A stretch of DNA of 8,460 nucleotides from Chlamydiota bacterium (GTDB lineage: Bacteria > Chlamydiota > Chlamydiia > Chlamydiales > Rhabdochlamydiaceae). Numbering within the stretch: position 1 is the stretch's first letter; the number at the start of each line of letters is the position of its first letter. A model generated the notes under the pieces. It ran no database searches and had not been told where the DNA came from. It was given only the letters and a program-made list of their open reading frames with translations. Below, piece after piece: positions 1 through 5,977 of the stretch. The DNA is taken from assembly GCA_027348355.1 (NCBI GenBank), contig DAIEPN010000239.1:1-8460 (forward strand). Direction: 5' to 3'. The translations under genes and the position numbers were made by a program.

Positions 1-1
1 T

Positions 2-898
2 ATGTCTACTCAGGGAAGTGCTTTACGTTGGTCTTATGAACATCGCATTCACCATGCTTTCGTCGATAAAGACAACGACCCCTATTGTATAAAAAAGGGA
101 TTTTGGTATGCCCACCTTTTTTGGCTTTTCTTCAAAGGCAATGAAATAGAAAAAAAAGTCGTTGCAGATCTATATCGCAATAAGCTTGTAATGTTCCAAC
201 ACAAGCATTATGCCCTTTTGATGGTTATCACAAACCTAATTCCTGCTGTACTTATTGGATATTTCTATAACGATTACTTGAGCTCTTTCCTATTTGCTTG
301 GGGAGTTCGTCTCTTTTTCTCTCACCATTTTACATGGTTTATCAATTCACTAGCTCACTACTGGGGAACTCAGTCTTTCTCACAAGAGCATACAGCTGTT
401 GATAATTACATCATTTCTTTGGTCACATGGGGAGAAGGATACCATAATTACCACCATACCTTTGCAAATGACTATAGAAATGGGATCAAATGGTACCACT
501 TCGATCCAACCAAATGGCTTATCTGGGGATTGCATAAATTAGGGCTCGCTCACAATTTGCGAAGAATGAGTTCAGATAGAATCGCAAGACAAATGATTTT
601 GGAAAGAAAAAATGAGCTTTTGGAAAAAATGAACCTTTGCTTTCAATCTCATAAACATTCCTTAGAAGAACAAATCAATAAAGTGGCTGACCACCTTATT
701 GAAAAACTTTCTGAATTCCAAAAGCTGATTGAGCAAAAGAAGTCCTTAAAGAAAGGACTTTCTAAATCTGAGACATTTTACGATGAGACCAAGAAAAAGA
801 TCGATGATATGAAAAGCGATCTTAAAACTGCTTGGAAAGATTGGAAGACGCTCTCAAAAACGATTTTAGAAACAAAAACTCTAAAAACTACTTCGTAA
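2..898 (+). CDS. Membrane fatty-acid (acyl-CoA, delta-9 type) desaturase with C-terminal coiled coil, 5'-truncated by the window
   Basis: This is the C-terminal 298 residues of an aerobic membrane-bound di-iron desaturase, which inserts a double bond into fatty acyl chains using O2 and an external electron donor. The second histidine box HRIHH is at residues 14-18, after the family-typical QGS and WS. NSLAH (115-119) supplies the extra iron-ligand His, and the third box HNYHH is at 148-152. Hydrophobic membrane stretches lie at about 68-90 and 95-118. The first histidine box (HRxxxH) and the first membrane pair must lie upstream, so the ATG at position 2 is probably an internal Met. After about residue 188 the protein continues for some 105 residues as a charged, Lys/Glu-rich, probably coiled-coil tail, which ordinary delta-9 desaturases lack. 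The family is certain; acyl-CoA versus acyl-lipid substrate is not decided by the sequence. Confidence 0.93.
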   Translation: MSTQGSALRWSYEHRIHHAFVDKDNDPYCIKKGFWYAHLFWLFFKGNEIEKKVVADLYRNKLVMFQHKHYALLMVITNLIPAVLIGYFYNDYLSSFLFAWGVRLFFSHHFTWFINSLAHYWGTQSFSQEHTAVDNYIISLVTWGEGYHNYHHTFANDYRNGIKWYHFDPTKWLIWGLHKLGLAHNLRRMSSDRIARQMILERKNELLEKMNLCFQSHKHSLEEQINKVADHLIEKLSEFQKLIEQKKSLKKGLSKSETFYDETKKKIDDMKSDLKTAWKDWKTLSKTILETKTLKTTS

Positions 899-903
899 AG
901 CAA

Positions 904-950
904 AAATTTAGATCCGCTTAGCATCTTTTTTTGTAAGCGGATCTACATTT
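904..950 (+). terminator. Strong hairpin after the desaturase, T7 in the loop
   Basis: A perfect 12-bp stem (TAGATCCGCTTA at 909-920, TAAGCGGATCTA at 934-945) starts 10 nt after the stop codon. Four further A-T pairs follow beyond a single mismatch (904-907 with 947-950). The 13-nt loop contains seven consecutive T. The sequence after the stem is only moderately T-rich (946-960), so it is not a textbook intrinsic terminator. The position just after the stop and the stem strength make 3'-end formation or RNA stabilisation the likely role. Confidence 0.65.
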
Positions 951-1142
951 ACTTCTCTTTACTTCACCAAATCCTTAGATGTGATGATTATGAGCTTTCA
1001 CTTCTAACTTTCGGAGATTTAAAGAGAAATAGAACAGAAAGAAACAGTCAATGCCCTTCTGTCTCTAAAAATGGAACCTAGCCCAATCTTATTAGTTTTC
1101 TCATTATAAATTAATGTCTTTTATTAATTTATTATAAAAATT

Positions 1143-1159
1143 TTACATGTCATTACATG
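1143..1159. promoter_or_regulatory. Direct repeat TTACATG x2, 10-bp phased; possible operator
   Basis: The heptamer TTACATG occurs at 1143-1149 and again at 1153-1159, exactly one helical turn apart, about 60 bp before the start codon of the E3-like gene. Tandem half-sites with 10-11 bp phasing are what OmpR/PhoB-family regulators bind; chlamydiae have such a regulator (ChxR). Here only the repeat and its phasing are seen; binding is inference, and the AT-rich setting raises the chance of coincidence. Confidence 0.25.
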
Positions 1160-1204
1160 AAATGGAGAAATAAATTTAATATAAAAAATACAGAAATTTA
1201 AATT

Positions 1205-1211
1205 AAAGGAG
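1205..1211 (+). promoter_or_regulatory. Shine-Dalgarno AAAGGAG that decides the start of the E3-like gene
   Basis: A strong AAAGGAG lies at 1205-1211. Its last G is also the first base of the farthest upstream GTG in the frame (1211), so that codon cannot be the start. The usable in-frame starts are GTG at 1217 (5-nt gap) and TTG at 1220 (8-nt gap). GTG 1217 is chosen; TTG 1220 has a spacing at least as good and would shorten the protein by one residue. Confidence 0.75.
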
Positions 1212-1216
1212 TGTTT

Positions 1217-2812
1217 GTGTTGTCGTTTTCTTGGATAAATTCTAGTTTATCCTTTTTATCTTCGCGTTGGTTTTATGACCCATCTTCTTCATCGTCTCTC
1301 TCAATTCAAAATTCTAATTCAACTCAAATTGCTTTGCAAAATTGTATTACTCGAATCAAGTTAGCCATTCAACAGGTTAAATTAGAGTTGCTAAATGAAC
1401 AAGTAAGCAAGCTCAATTGTCCTATTGCAGTAGATTTCCCTAAAAATCCAGTAGTGACAAATTGCGGACACATTTTCGACCGAGCTAACATCCAACAATG
1501 GAAAGATCTTGGCAAACCTTGTGCTTTATGTAGAAGACGGCTAACTCAATTTACACCTGTCCCGAGTCTTAAAGGATTTATCGAAGATCTGCTCCCAGAC
1601 CCCGTTGTTACTTGCTCTAATTTTACAAGTTTGAACAAACCGCTGGCAACTCAATGTTTTAAAATGGCCAAAAATCGAATCGATGAGAACGATTATGAAG
1701 GAGGTTTAGGATTTTTAACCCAAGCGCTGAGGTATACGAACTTATCAGATGATTATGCCATTATTCCTGAGATTTATAATCAATTGGGATCTCCTGAAAA
1801 AGCTCTGCTTAGCCGCCTCTTTTTAAGTTTATACCAACTTCAAGAAGGAAAAATCCAAGAGGCCATTGAAACATTAAAACTTTGCGACTCAAAAGATGTA
1901 AACCTAAATCCTATAGTTGTAGTGCTTACACTCGAATCTTGCCAATCTTCTGAAGCTGTCGAACTTGCAATGTTTGCCGCCTTGAATCAAACAAAAGAAA
2001 ACGATAGGATTTTTATTTATAAAGAAATTATCGCATGTGCACCTAAGACATTTGAAGCATACAAACAGTTAATCCCCCTTACTAAAGATCGAGAAGAACA
2101 GAAAACCCTCCTTTTACAAGCTGCCGATTTGGCCCATAACGCTCAACAGTTTGATTTAGAGGCAGATTTTCGCCACAAAGCAGAAGCTTCTTCTTTTGTA
2201 GCTAGCGTTATCTCTAAAGAAGAGTGGGCAAATGCGCAAGCAATCTGCCTGCCACCTTATCCCCAAGAACTTAAAGATTTTCTCGATGCAGAGTGTACTA
2301 TTTGGCCTGGAAAAAAAAGATCGGAAACACATATTGTCGTGCCTTTATTTCCTGAAGTTACCTTCAATGAGAATGAACCTCCCATTCCCTTAACATTGGA
2401 ATCTCTTGATCAGCTTGATAAAAGTAGCGGTGGGCCGGGATATAGATTTTTTATGAATCAAATTCCTAAAGATATTCCTGCAGAAAAAAAATTTCACTAC
2501 GCAGTCATGACATGTGATGTGATTCCCGAAACAAGATACAAGCCCTATGATGAGCAATTGGATCAATTACCTACAGGGTACAAAGTGCCTGGGGCTTTTG
2601 ATGTTGCAAGAGCACTTCTTTGGGAAAATCGACGTTCGGGAAAACGTTGTTTGAACGAAAATCCATGGACTTTTACACGTTGTAAAGAAGTCGTTTTAGG
2701 AAATCGCTTGAATGTAGGAGGGTTCGAATCATCAGGCTTGCGTGTTGACTACGACTTCTATTACGACTTCGTCCATGAATGTATCGGCATCGCGGGCTGG
2801 CGAGACTTTTAA
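1217..2812 (+). CDS. E3-ubiquitin/SUMO-ligase-like protein: RING/U-box-type zinc domain, helical repeats, distinctive C-terminal domain; candidate secreted effector
   Basis: A 531-residue protein when started at GTG 1217. Residues 1-45 are Ser-rich with no clear Sec signal, as in many type III secretion substrates. Residues 67-107 form a RING/U-box fold signature: CPI at 68-70, PVVTNCGH at 78-85, then C102 and C105 as CxxC. The second RING zinc site (C83, H85, C102, C105) is intact. The first keeps only C68, so the pattern sits between RING and U-box and resembles SP-RING/Nse2 domains. Residues about 140-330 are helical and TPR-like. Residues about 342-531 form a separate domain with IWPGKK, NPWTFTRCKE and GGFESSGL, ending in AGWRDF; similar tails occur, from memory and unchecked, in chlamydial F-box-type proteins. 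RING and U-box domains recruit an E2 enzyme; ligase activity here is inference. The gene stands alone with its own strong ribosome binding site. Confidence 0.8.
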   Translation: MLSFSWINSSLSFLSSRWFYDPSSSSSLSIQNSNSTQIALQNCITRIKLAIQQVKLELLNEQVSKLNCPIAVDFPKNPVVTNCGHIFDRANIQQWKDLGKPCALCRRRLTQFTPVPSLKGFIEDLLPDPVVTCSNFTSLNKPLATQCFKMAKNRIDENDYEGGLGFLTQALRYTNLSDDYAIIPEIYNQLGSPEKALLSRLFLSLYQLQEGKIQEAIETLKLCDSKDVNLNPIVVVLTLESCQSSEAVELAMFAALNQTKENDRIFIYKEIIACAPKTFEAYKQLIPLTKDREEQKTLLLQAADLAHNAQQFDLEADFRHKAEASSFVASVISKEEWANAQAICLPPYPQELKDFLDAECTIWPGKKRSETHIVVPLFPEVTFNENEPPIPLTLESLDQLDKSSGGPGYRFFMNQIPKDIPAEKKFHYAVMTCDVIPETRYKPYDEQLDQLPTGYKVPGAFDVARALLWENRRSGKRCLNENPWTFTRCKEVVLGNRLNVGGFESSGLRVDYDFYYDFVHECIGIAGWRDF

Positions 2813-2846
2813 GGTCCTAGGTTATCGAATAATTGGATCTTGTAAT

Positions 2847-2879
2847 CAGAGTCACTGTCACAAAAAGGACAGGACTCTG
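2847..2879. terminator. Hairpin in the convergent spacer (first of two)
   Basis: CAGAGTC at 2847-2853, a bulged A, then CTGTC at 2855-2859 pair with GACAG at 2868-2872 and GACTCTG at 2873-2879. This gives a 12-bp stem with one bulge and an 8-nt loop. The loop reads AAAAA on the + strand and TTTTT on the - strand. It lies between the convergent E3-like and helicase genes and could act on either transcript. Neither flank has a clear T-tract. Confidence 0.55.
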
Positions 2880-2892
2880 CAAAAGGGCAAGG

Positions 2893-2917
2893 CAAGTAAA
2901 AGCATAGCTTTTACTTG
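2893..2917. terminator. Perfect 11-bp hairpin overlapping the helicase stop codon
   Basis: CAAGTAAAAGC at 2893-2903 and GCTTTTACTTG at 2907-2917 form a perfect 11-bp stem with a 3-nt loop. On the + strand it is followed by GATTTATTT, a fair T-rich tail for terminating the E3-like gene transcript. On the - strand the helicase stop codon (2911-2913) is inside the stem, so the structure also caps the helicase message. A bidirectional terminator is the likely role. Confidence 0.6.
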
Positions 2918-4341
2918 GATTTATTTGCATAATAAGGTTTTTTTGGACGAAAATCCTTATATTTACCACCACCTTTTCTTGCAAAATCCCGGAAAGGCTT
3001 TCTGGCAGAAGGCCCACTTGGTTTATTTCCTACAAACGCTCCAATCTGGTCTGGCCCAGAAAAAGTTTGTCTCTCTAAGAGAATTGAAATAAGCTGTAGG
3101 GAAAGATCTTCAAAGTTGAACCTCTCTTGTAACATATCTAAGAGGGTTGTGGAATCTTCATGAATCCCCTGCTCGATGATCTGCTCAAGAAGTCTATCAA
3201 AGTATTTTTTCTTCACTTGCTCAAGATTCGGTACAGTAAATCTTTGCAAGTTTCCGCCTGAACTTTTTCTGATTCGTTCTAATGCATATTGCTCTCTAGG
3301 AGTAACAAGTGTAATGGCAATTCCTTTTTGCCCTGCTCTCCCTGTTCTTCCGATACGGTGAACATAACTTTCCGGATCAAATGGGAAATGATAATTAAAA
3401 ACGTGAGATACATCAGGAATGCTAAGACCTCTAGCTGCAACATCTGTTGCAACAAGCGTGTTGATTTTTCCAGATCGGAAACTATTAGTTACTTCCGTTC
3501 TTTGGTTTTGTTCCAAGTCGCCATGGAGAACCTTTGCTTTGTATCCTTTAGAGATCAAAATTGTTCCCAGTTCATCCGCATCTTTCTTTGTCTTACAAAA
3601 AATGATTGATTTTGTAGGGTTTTCTGCATCGAAAAGACGAAAAAGCGCATGGGATCTTTCTTTCTCTTCAATAAGATAGTAGCGCTGCTCAATATCCTTG
3701 TTTGTCTTTTCTTCATTCGCTGTAACGCTTACAAACTTAGGTTCGCGTAAAATTTCCATACTTAGTTTTTTGATTTCGTTTGGCATTGTTGCAGAGAAAA
3801 GGAGTGTCTGTCGATCTTTAGACAAAAAAGTGAATATTTTCTTAATATCATCAAGAAAGCCCATATCAAGCATTTCGTCAGCTTCATCAAGAACTACGAT
3901 AGAAGGATTAAAATCAGGGATTCTTTTCGATTGAAGTAGATCTAGAAGGCGCCCGGGTGTAGCAACAACTACAGATACGCCTCGTTGAATCGTCTCAATT
4001 TGTCTTGAAGTGGAGCTCCCTCCAAAAACCGTTGTTGTTCTAACTCCAGCGTAACTGCCAAGTCTACGGATTTCTTCACTGACTTGAGCTGCAAGTTCTC
4101 TAGTTGGAGTGATAACCAAAAGTTCTACTCGTCCTGTATTTTTCATCAGGTGCATGGCCGGAAGGCCGAAAGCTGCTGTCTTACCTGTTCCGGTATGGGC
4201 TTGAGCTACTACGTCTTGCCCGTTTAGAATAATAGGGATGACGATTTGTTGAATTGGGCTAGGAGTTTTAAAACCAGCCTGTTGCAGGCCTTTAAAAAGG
4301 CTGTCTTTTAAACCAAAAGCTTCAAAAGAATTTTTATCCAT
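2911..4341 (-). CDS. DEAD-box ATP-dependent RNA helicase (DeaD/CshA/RhlE/RhlB-type)
   Basis: A complete 476-residue helicase that unwinds RNA duplexes using ATP; family members work in ribosome assembly, mRNA decay and cold adaptation. All core motifs are visible: Q motif with PSPIQ at 27-31, I AHTGTGKT 48-55, Ia PTRELAAQ 79-86, Ib TPGR 128-131, II DEAD 152-155, III SAT 183-185, IV SIIFC 245-249, V ATDVAARG 298-305 and VI HRIGRTGR 328-335. Motif V continues as RGLSIPDV, with Ser307 where most members have Asp. The C-terminal part has a helical segment (about 375-425) and a short basic Arg/Lys/Gly-rich tail (about 440-476), probably for RNA binding; no DbpA-type RNA-recognition domain is seen. 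The start ATG has an AGGTC-like site 7 nt upstream. A TATACT at 4355-4360 is too close to the ATG to be a normal -10. Which subgroup it belongs to is not certain. Confidence 0.96.
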   Translation of the reverse strand: MDKNSFEAFGLKDSLFKGLQQAGFKTPSPIQQIVIPIILNGQDVVAQAHTGTGKTAAFGLPAMHLMKNTGRVELLVITPTRELAAQVSEEIRRLGSYAGVRTTTVFGGSSTSRQIETIQRGVSVVVATPGRLLDLLQSKRIPDFNPSIVVLDEADEMLDMGFLDDIKKIFTFLSKDRQTLLFSATMPNEIKKLSMEILREPKFVSVTANEEKTNKDIEQRYYLIEEKERSHALFRLFDAENPTKSIIFCKTKKDADELGTILISKGYKAKVLHGDLEQNQRTEVTNSFRSGKINTLVATDVAARGLSIPDVSHVFNYHFPFDPESYVHRIGRTGRAGQKGIAITLVTPREQYALERIRKSSGGNLQRFTVPNLEQVKKKYFDRLLEQIIEQGIHEDSTTLLDMLQERFNFEDLSLQLISILLERQTFSGPDQIGAFVGNKPSGPSARKPFRDFARKGGGKYKDFRPKKPYYANKSK

Positions 4342-4431
4342 TGTTATGACCTAAAGTATAATGGGTAAGGTAAAAGAGAAGCTAATTGATGTTATGCAAA
4401 CAGGAACGTTGGCTTTAGAAAGATCAATCCG

Positions 4432-4470
4432 TCTCTTAGAAATCTGTTTAAGAATAACACAGATTAGAGA
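4432..4470. repeat. Inverted repeat in the helicase/phosphodiesterase spacer
   Basis: AATCTGT at 4441-4447 pairs with ACAGATT at 4459-4465. TCTCT (4432-4436) and AGAGA (4466-4470) can extend the stem across a 4-nt internal bulge. No T-tract follows on either strand. It could be a structured leader of the helicase mRNA or part of the phosphodiesterase 3' region. Confidence 0.35.
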
Positions 4471-4474
4471 TTAA

Positions 4475-4493
4475 ACAAAATAAAATATTTTGT
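4475..4493. repeat. AT-only hairpin ACAAAATA/TATTTTGT
   Basis: A perfect 8-bp inverted repeat with a 3-nt AAA loop sits in the spacer between the two minus-strand genes. The stem has one G-C pair at each end region and is otherwise A-T, so it is weak as RNA structure and may reflect composition or a protein-binding site. Confidence 0.3.
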
Positions 4494-4506
4494 AATAGTT
4501 TGATTT

Positions 4507-4536
4507 TAAATGAGTTTTAAAAAAATCTCTCATTTA
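4507..4536 (-). terminator. Hairpin downstream of the phosphodiesterase gene, T7 in the loop on the minus strand
   Basis: TAAATGAG at 4507-4514 and CTCATTTA at 4529-4536 form a perfect 8-bp stem about 65 nt after the phosphodiesterase stop. The 14-nt loop has seven A on the + strand, so seven T in the transcribed minus orientation. The T-run lies in the loop, as in the hairpin after the desaturase. Likely transcript 3'-end structure for the phosphodiesterase gene. Confidence 0.45.
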
Positions 4537-4585
4537 TTTAGGTTTTTCAGTATATAGTGTGCTGTATAGCGCATTGTAGATCATA

Positions 4586-4599
4586 AGAAAAATTTTTCT
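4586..4599. repeat. Perfect 14-bp palindrome AGAAAAATTTTTCT
   Basis: A fully self-complementary sequence lies 2 bp from the end of the phosphodiesterase gene. With no loop it is a poor RNA hairpin. It could contribute a T-run on the minus strand for termination, or be a chance palindrome in A/T-rich DNA. Confidence 0.3.
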
Positions 4600-4601
4600 A
4601 T

Positions 4602-5876
4602 TTAGTTCATAGAGAAAAATAAAAAAATTGTTTCCATCTCCTGTTTTGAAAGCCCCCCGTGCATAGCATAAAAATGCTGCGCAAAGCGATTTTTTTCATG
4701 CCACCAGATTGAGTTATGATCCTTTGGTAATAGAACGAGATTTCCCAATCTCTCTAGAAGTCTCAAGGAAGGCGTGACTCCAAAAACACTATTATCCAAA
4801 AGCTCTTTCGTCTCGCAAACAATCGCCTTATCTCCTAGAAATTCTTGTAATTCAGATTTGGCCTTAGTTAGCAGCTCTGGTTGAACATGAAGAAAGAAAT
4901 CACGGGAAGATCCTGCTGGCGCTAAAAGCTTGCCTTGACGATTTTTTTGGATAAACTCTTTACATTTAGGGAATTCTTCATTTAGGTAAACAGTGGTTTT
5001 CGGATCAATGTCTATCATGCCGTGGTCGGCAGTAAGAAGATAGGCGGTTTTTCTTTGCAGCTTGTTTTGAATTCGCAATACCCAAGATTCTAAATGCGTA
5101 AAAACATAGTTAATAGAATTTTGAAATTCCGAGGAATAGGTCCCATTTCTGTGACCTGCGGAGTCAATATCTTCTATATAAATATAAAAATATCTCTTTT
5201 TTGATGAAGGCTCAAGTAACAAGTTAGAAAGCTTTTGCAAAGCGTCCTCTAAATTGCGAAATGAGATCGATTTAGCTCCCCGAAGAAGTGTTTTAGAATA
5301 AATCGAATCGACGATATGCTCATCCTCTAAAACATAGCTTTCAACCCCTTGCTTTTCTAAATCCTCATAAAACGTAGCAAAGGGATAAATTTCTTCAGGA
5401 GGAATTCCCGTCTTTTCAATGGATCCAGAATTTTTATCTCCTGCAAAAGAAAAAAGGAAAGGGACTATGACATCATCCAGTTTTGGATCATAGTAAAACC
5501 ATTCATATATCCCTGTCTCACTAACTGGGAGCCCTGTGTTCATCGTTGTTACATGGCAAGCTGTCGTCGAAGGAAACTGGGACGTGATCTTGCTTACAAT
5601 TCCCTTTTCAATGATACGTTGCAAAAAGGGTTGACTCTCTTGATTTTTTTCAAGAAATACCCAACCAAATCCATCGATAAAAAAAAGGATTACATCGTCA
5701 TAAACCTCGTTCTTTTTTATACAATCCCCTGGAAGGGGGTTTAAGCTCTTGATACCTAAAAGCTTTTTTATCGTATCTGGAATTTTTGAAAAGCAATAAG
5801 ACTCATATAAAGGCTTTCGAAGTGTTTCTCGAAAAGTTGAGCGGTTTACTGCGTCAATGGAGAAATTATTTAACAT
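4602..5876 (-). CDS. Alkaline-phosphatase-superfamily type I phosphodiesterase / nucleotide pyrophosphatase-like hydrolase
   Basis: A complete 424-residue metal-dependent phospho-ester hydrolase of the type I phosphodiesterase/nucleotide pyrophosphatase group. The two-zinc site can be traced: D68 in FFIDGFGW, the nucleophile in PSTTACH (T104 or T105, T105 by alignment with NPP enzymes), D238 and H242 in EDIDSAGHRNG, D284 and H285 in TADHGM, and H406 in MHGGLS. All ligands are present, so it should be active. There is no signal peptide or membrane segment, so it probably acts in the cytosol, unlike most secreted relatives. The first 55 residues are not part of the conserved fold. The start ATG has only a weak AAGGG 10 nt upstream. 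The gene is divergent from the transporter and is followed by the helicase on the same strand after 260 nt, too far for obvious coupling. The substrate cannot be told from sequence. Confidence 0.88.
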   Translation of the reverse strand: MLNNFSIDAVNRSTFRETLRKPLYESYCFSKIPDTIKKLLGIKSLNPLPGDCIKKNEVYDDVILFFIDGFGWVFLEKNQESQPFLQRIIEKGIVSKITSQFPSTTACHVTTMNTGLPVSETGIYEWFYYDPKLDDVIVPFLFSFAGDKNSGSIEKTGIPPEEIYPFATFYEDLEKQGVESYVLEDEHIVDSIYSKTLLRGAKSISFRNLEDALQKLSNLLLEPSSKKRYFYIYIEDIDSAGHRNGTYSSEFQNSINYVFTHLESWVLRIQNKLQRKTAYLLTADHGMIDIDPKTTVYLNEEFPKCKEFIQKNRQGKLLAPAGSSRDFFLHVQPELLTKAKSELQEFLGDKAIVCETKELLDNSVFGVTPSLRLLERLGNLVLLPKDHNSIWWHEKNRFAQHFYAMHGGLSKQEMETIFLFFSMN

Positions 5877-5921
5877 ACAAGTTACGCCCTTACGAATTTA
5901 CGTGCTAAAAACTGCTATCAA

Positions 5922-5950
5922 AACATAAAATTCTATAAAACTTAAGTAAA
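5922..5950 (-). promoter_or_regulatory. Possible sigma-70-type promoter for the phosphodiesterase gene
   Basis: On the minus strand TTTACT (5950-5945) and TATGTT (5927-5922) are 17 bp apart, each matching 4 of 6 consensus bases, and lie about 50 bp upstream of the ATG. In the same 101-bp divergent spacer a TATAAA at 5934-5939 could serve the + strand transporter, but no good -35 accompanies it. The two promoters would overlap. Confidence 0.3.
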
Positions 5951-5977
5951 AATCATTTTTCTACAAAAAACCACCTT

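Larger units (their letters stand above)
899..1216. other. Gene-free, very AT-rich spacer upstream of the E3-like gene
   Basis: No credible coding region is seen on either strand in these 318 bases. The left part holds the desaturase 3' hairpin. The middle (about 1010-1080) has an imperfect inverted repeat, ACAGAAAG with CTTCTGT. From about 1090 to 1204 the sequence is almost entirely A and T and contains several TATAAA-like hexamers (1133-1138, 1180-1185), none with a convincing -35 at normal spacing. The promoter of the downstream gene is probably here but cannot be placed. Such AT-rich leaders are common in front of horizontally acquired or effector genes; applying that here is inference. 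Confidence 0.6.

Noticed and set aside
1211..1216. GTG at 1211 as start of the E3-like protein
   Set aside because: The codon is part of the Shine-Dalgarno itself, so a ribosome using that site would start at 1217 or 1220.
2742..3092. Open frame of 116 codons on the + strand across the end of the E3-like gene and the helicase 3' end
   Set aside because: It overlaps the conserved C-terminus of the E3-like protein in another frame and runs antisense to the helicase. It has no ribosome site and no recognisable domain.
3176..3934. Several + strand open frames (61-106 codons) antisense to the helicase
   Set aside because: They lie wholly opposite conserved helicase motifs, have low-complexity Ser/Phe-rich translations and lack initiation signals.
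4355..4360. TATACT as the -10 of the helicase promoter
   Set aside because: Transcription would begin about 7 nt from the ATG and cut into the likely ribosome site, and no -35 is visible at the right distance.
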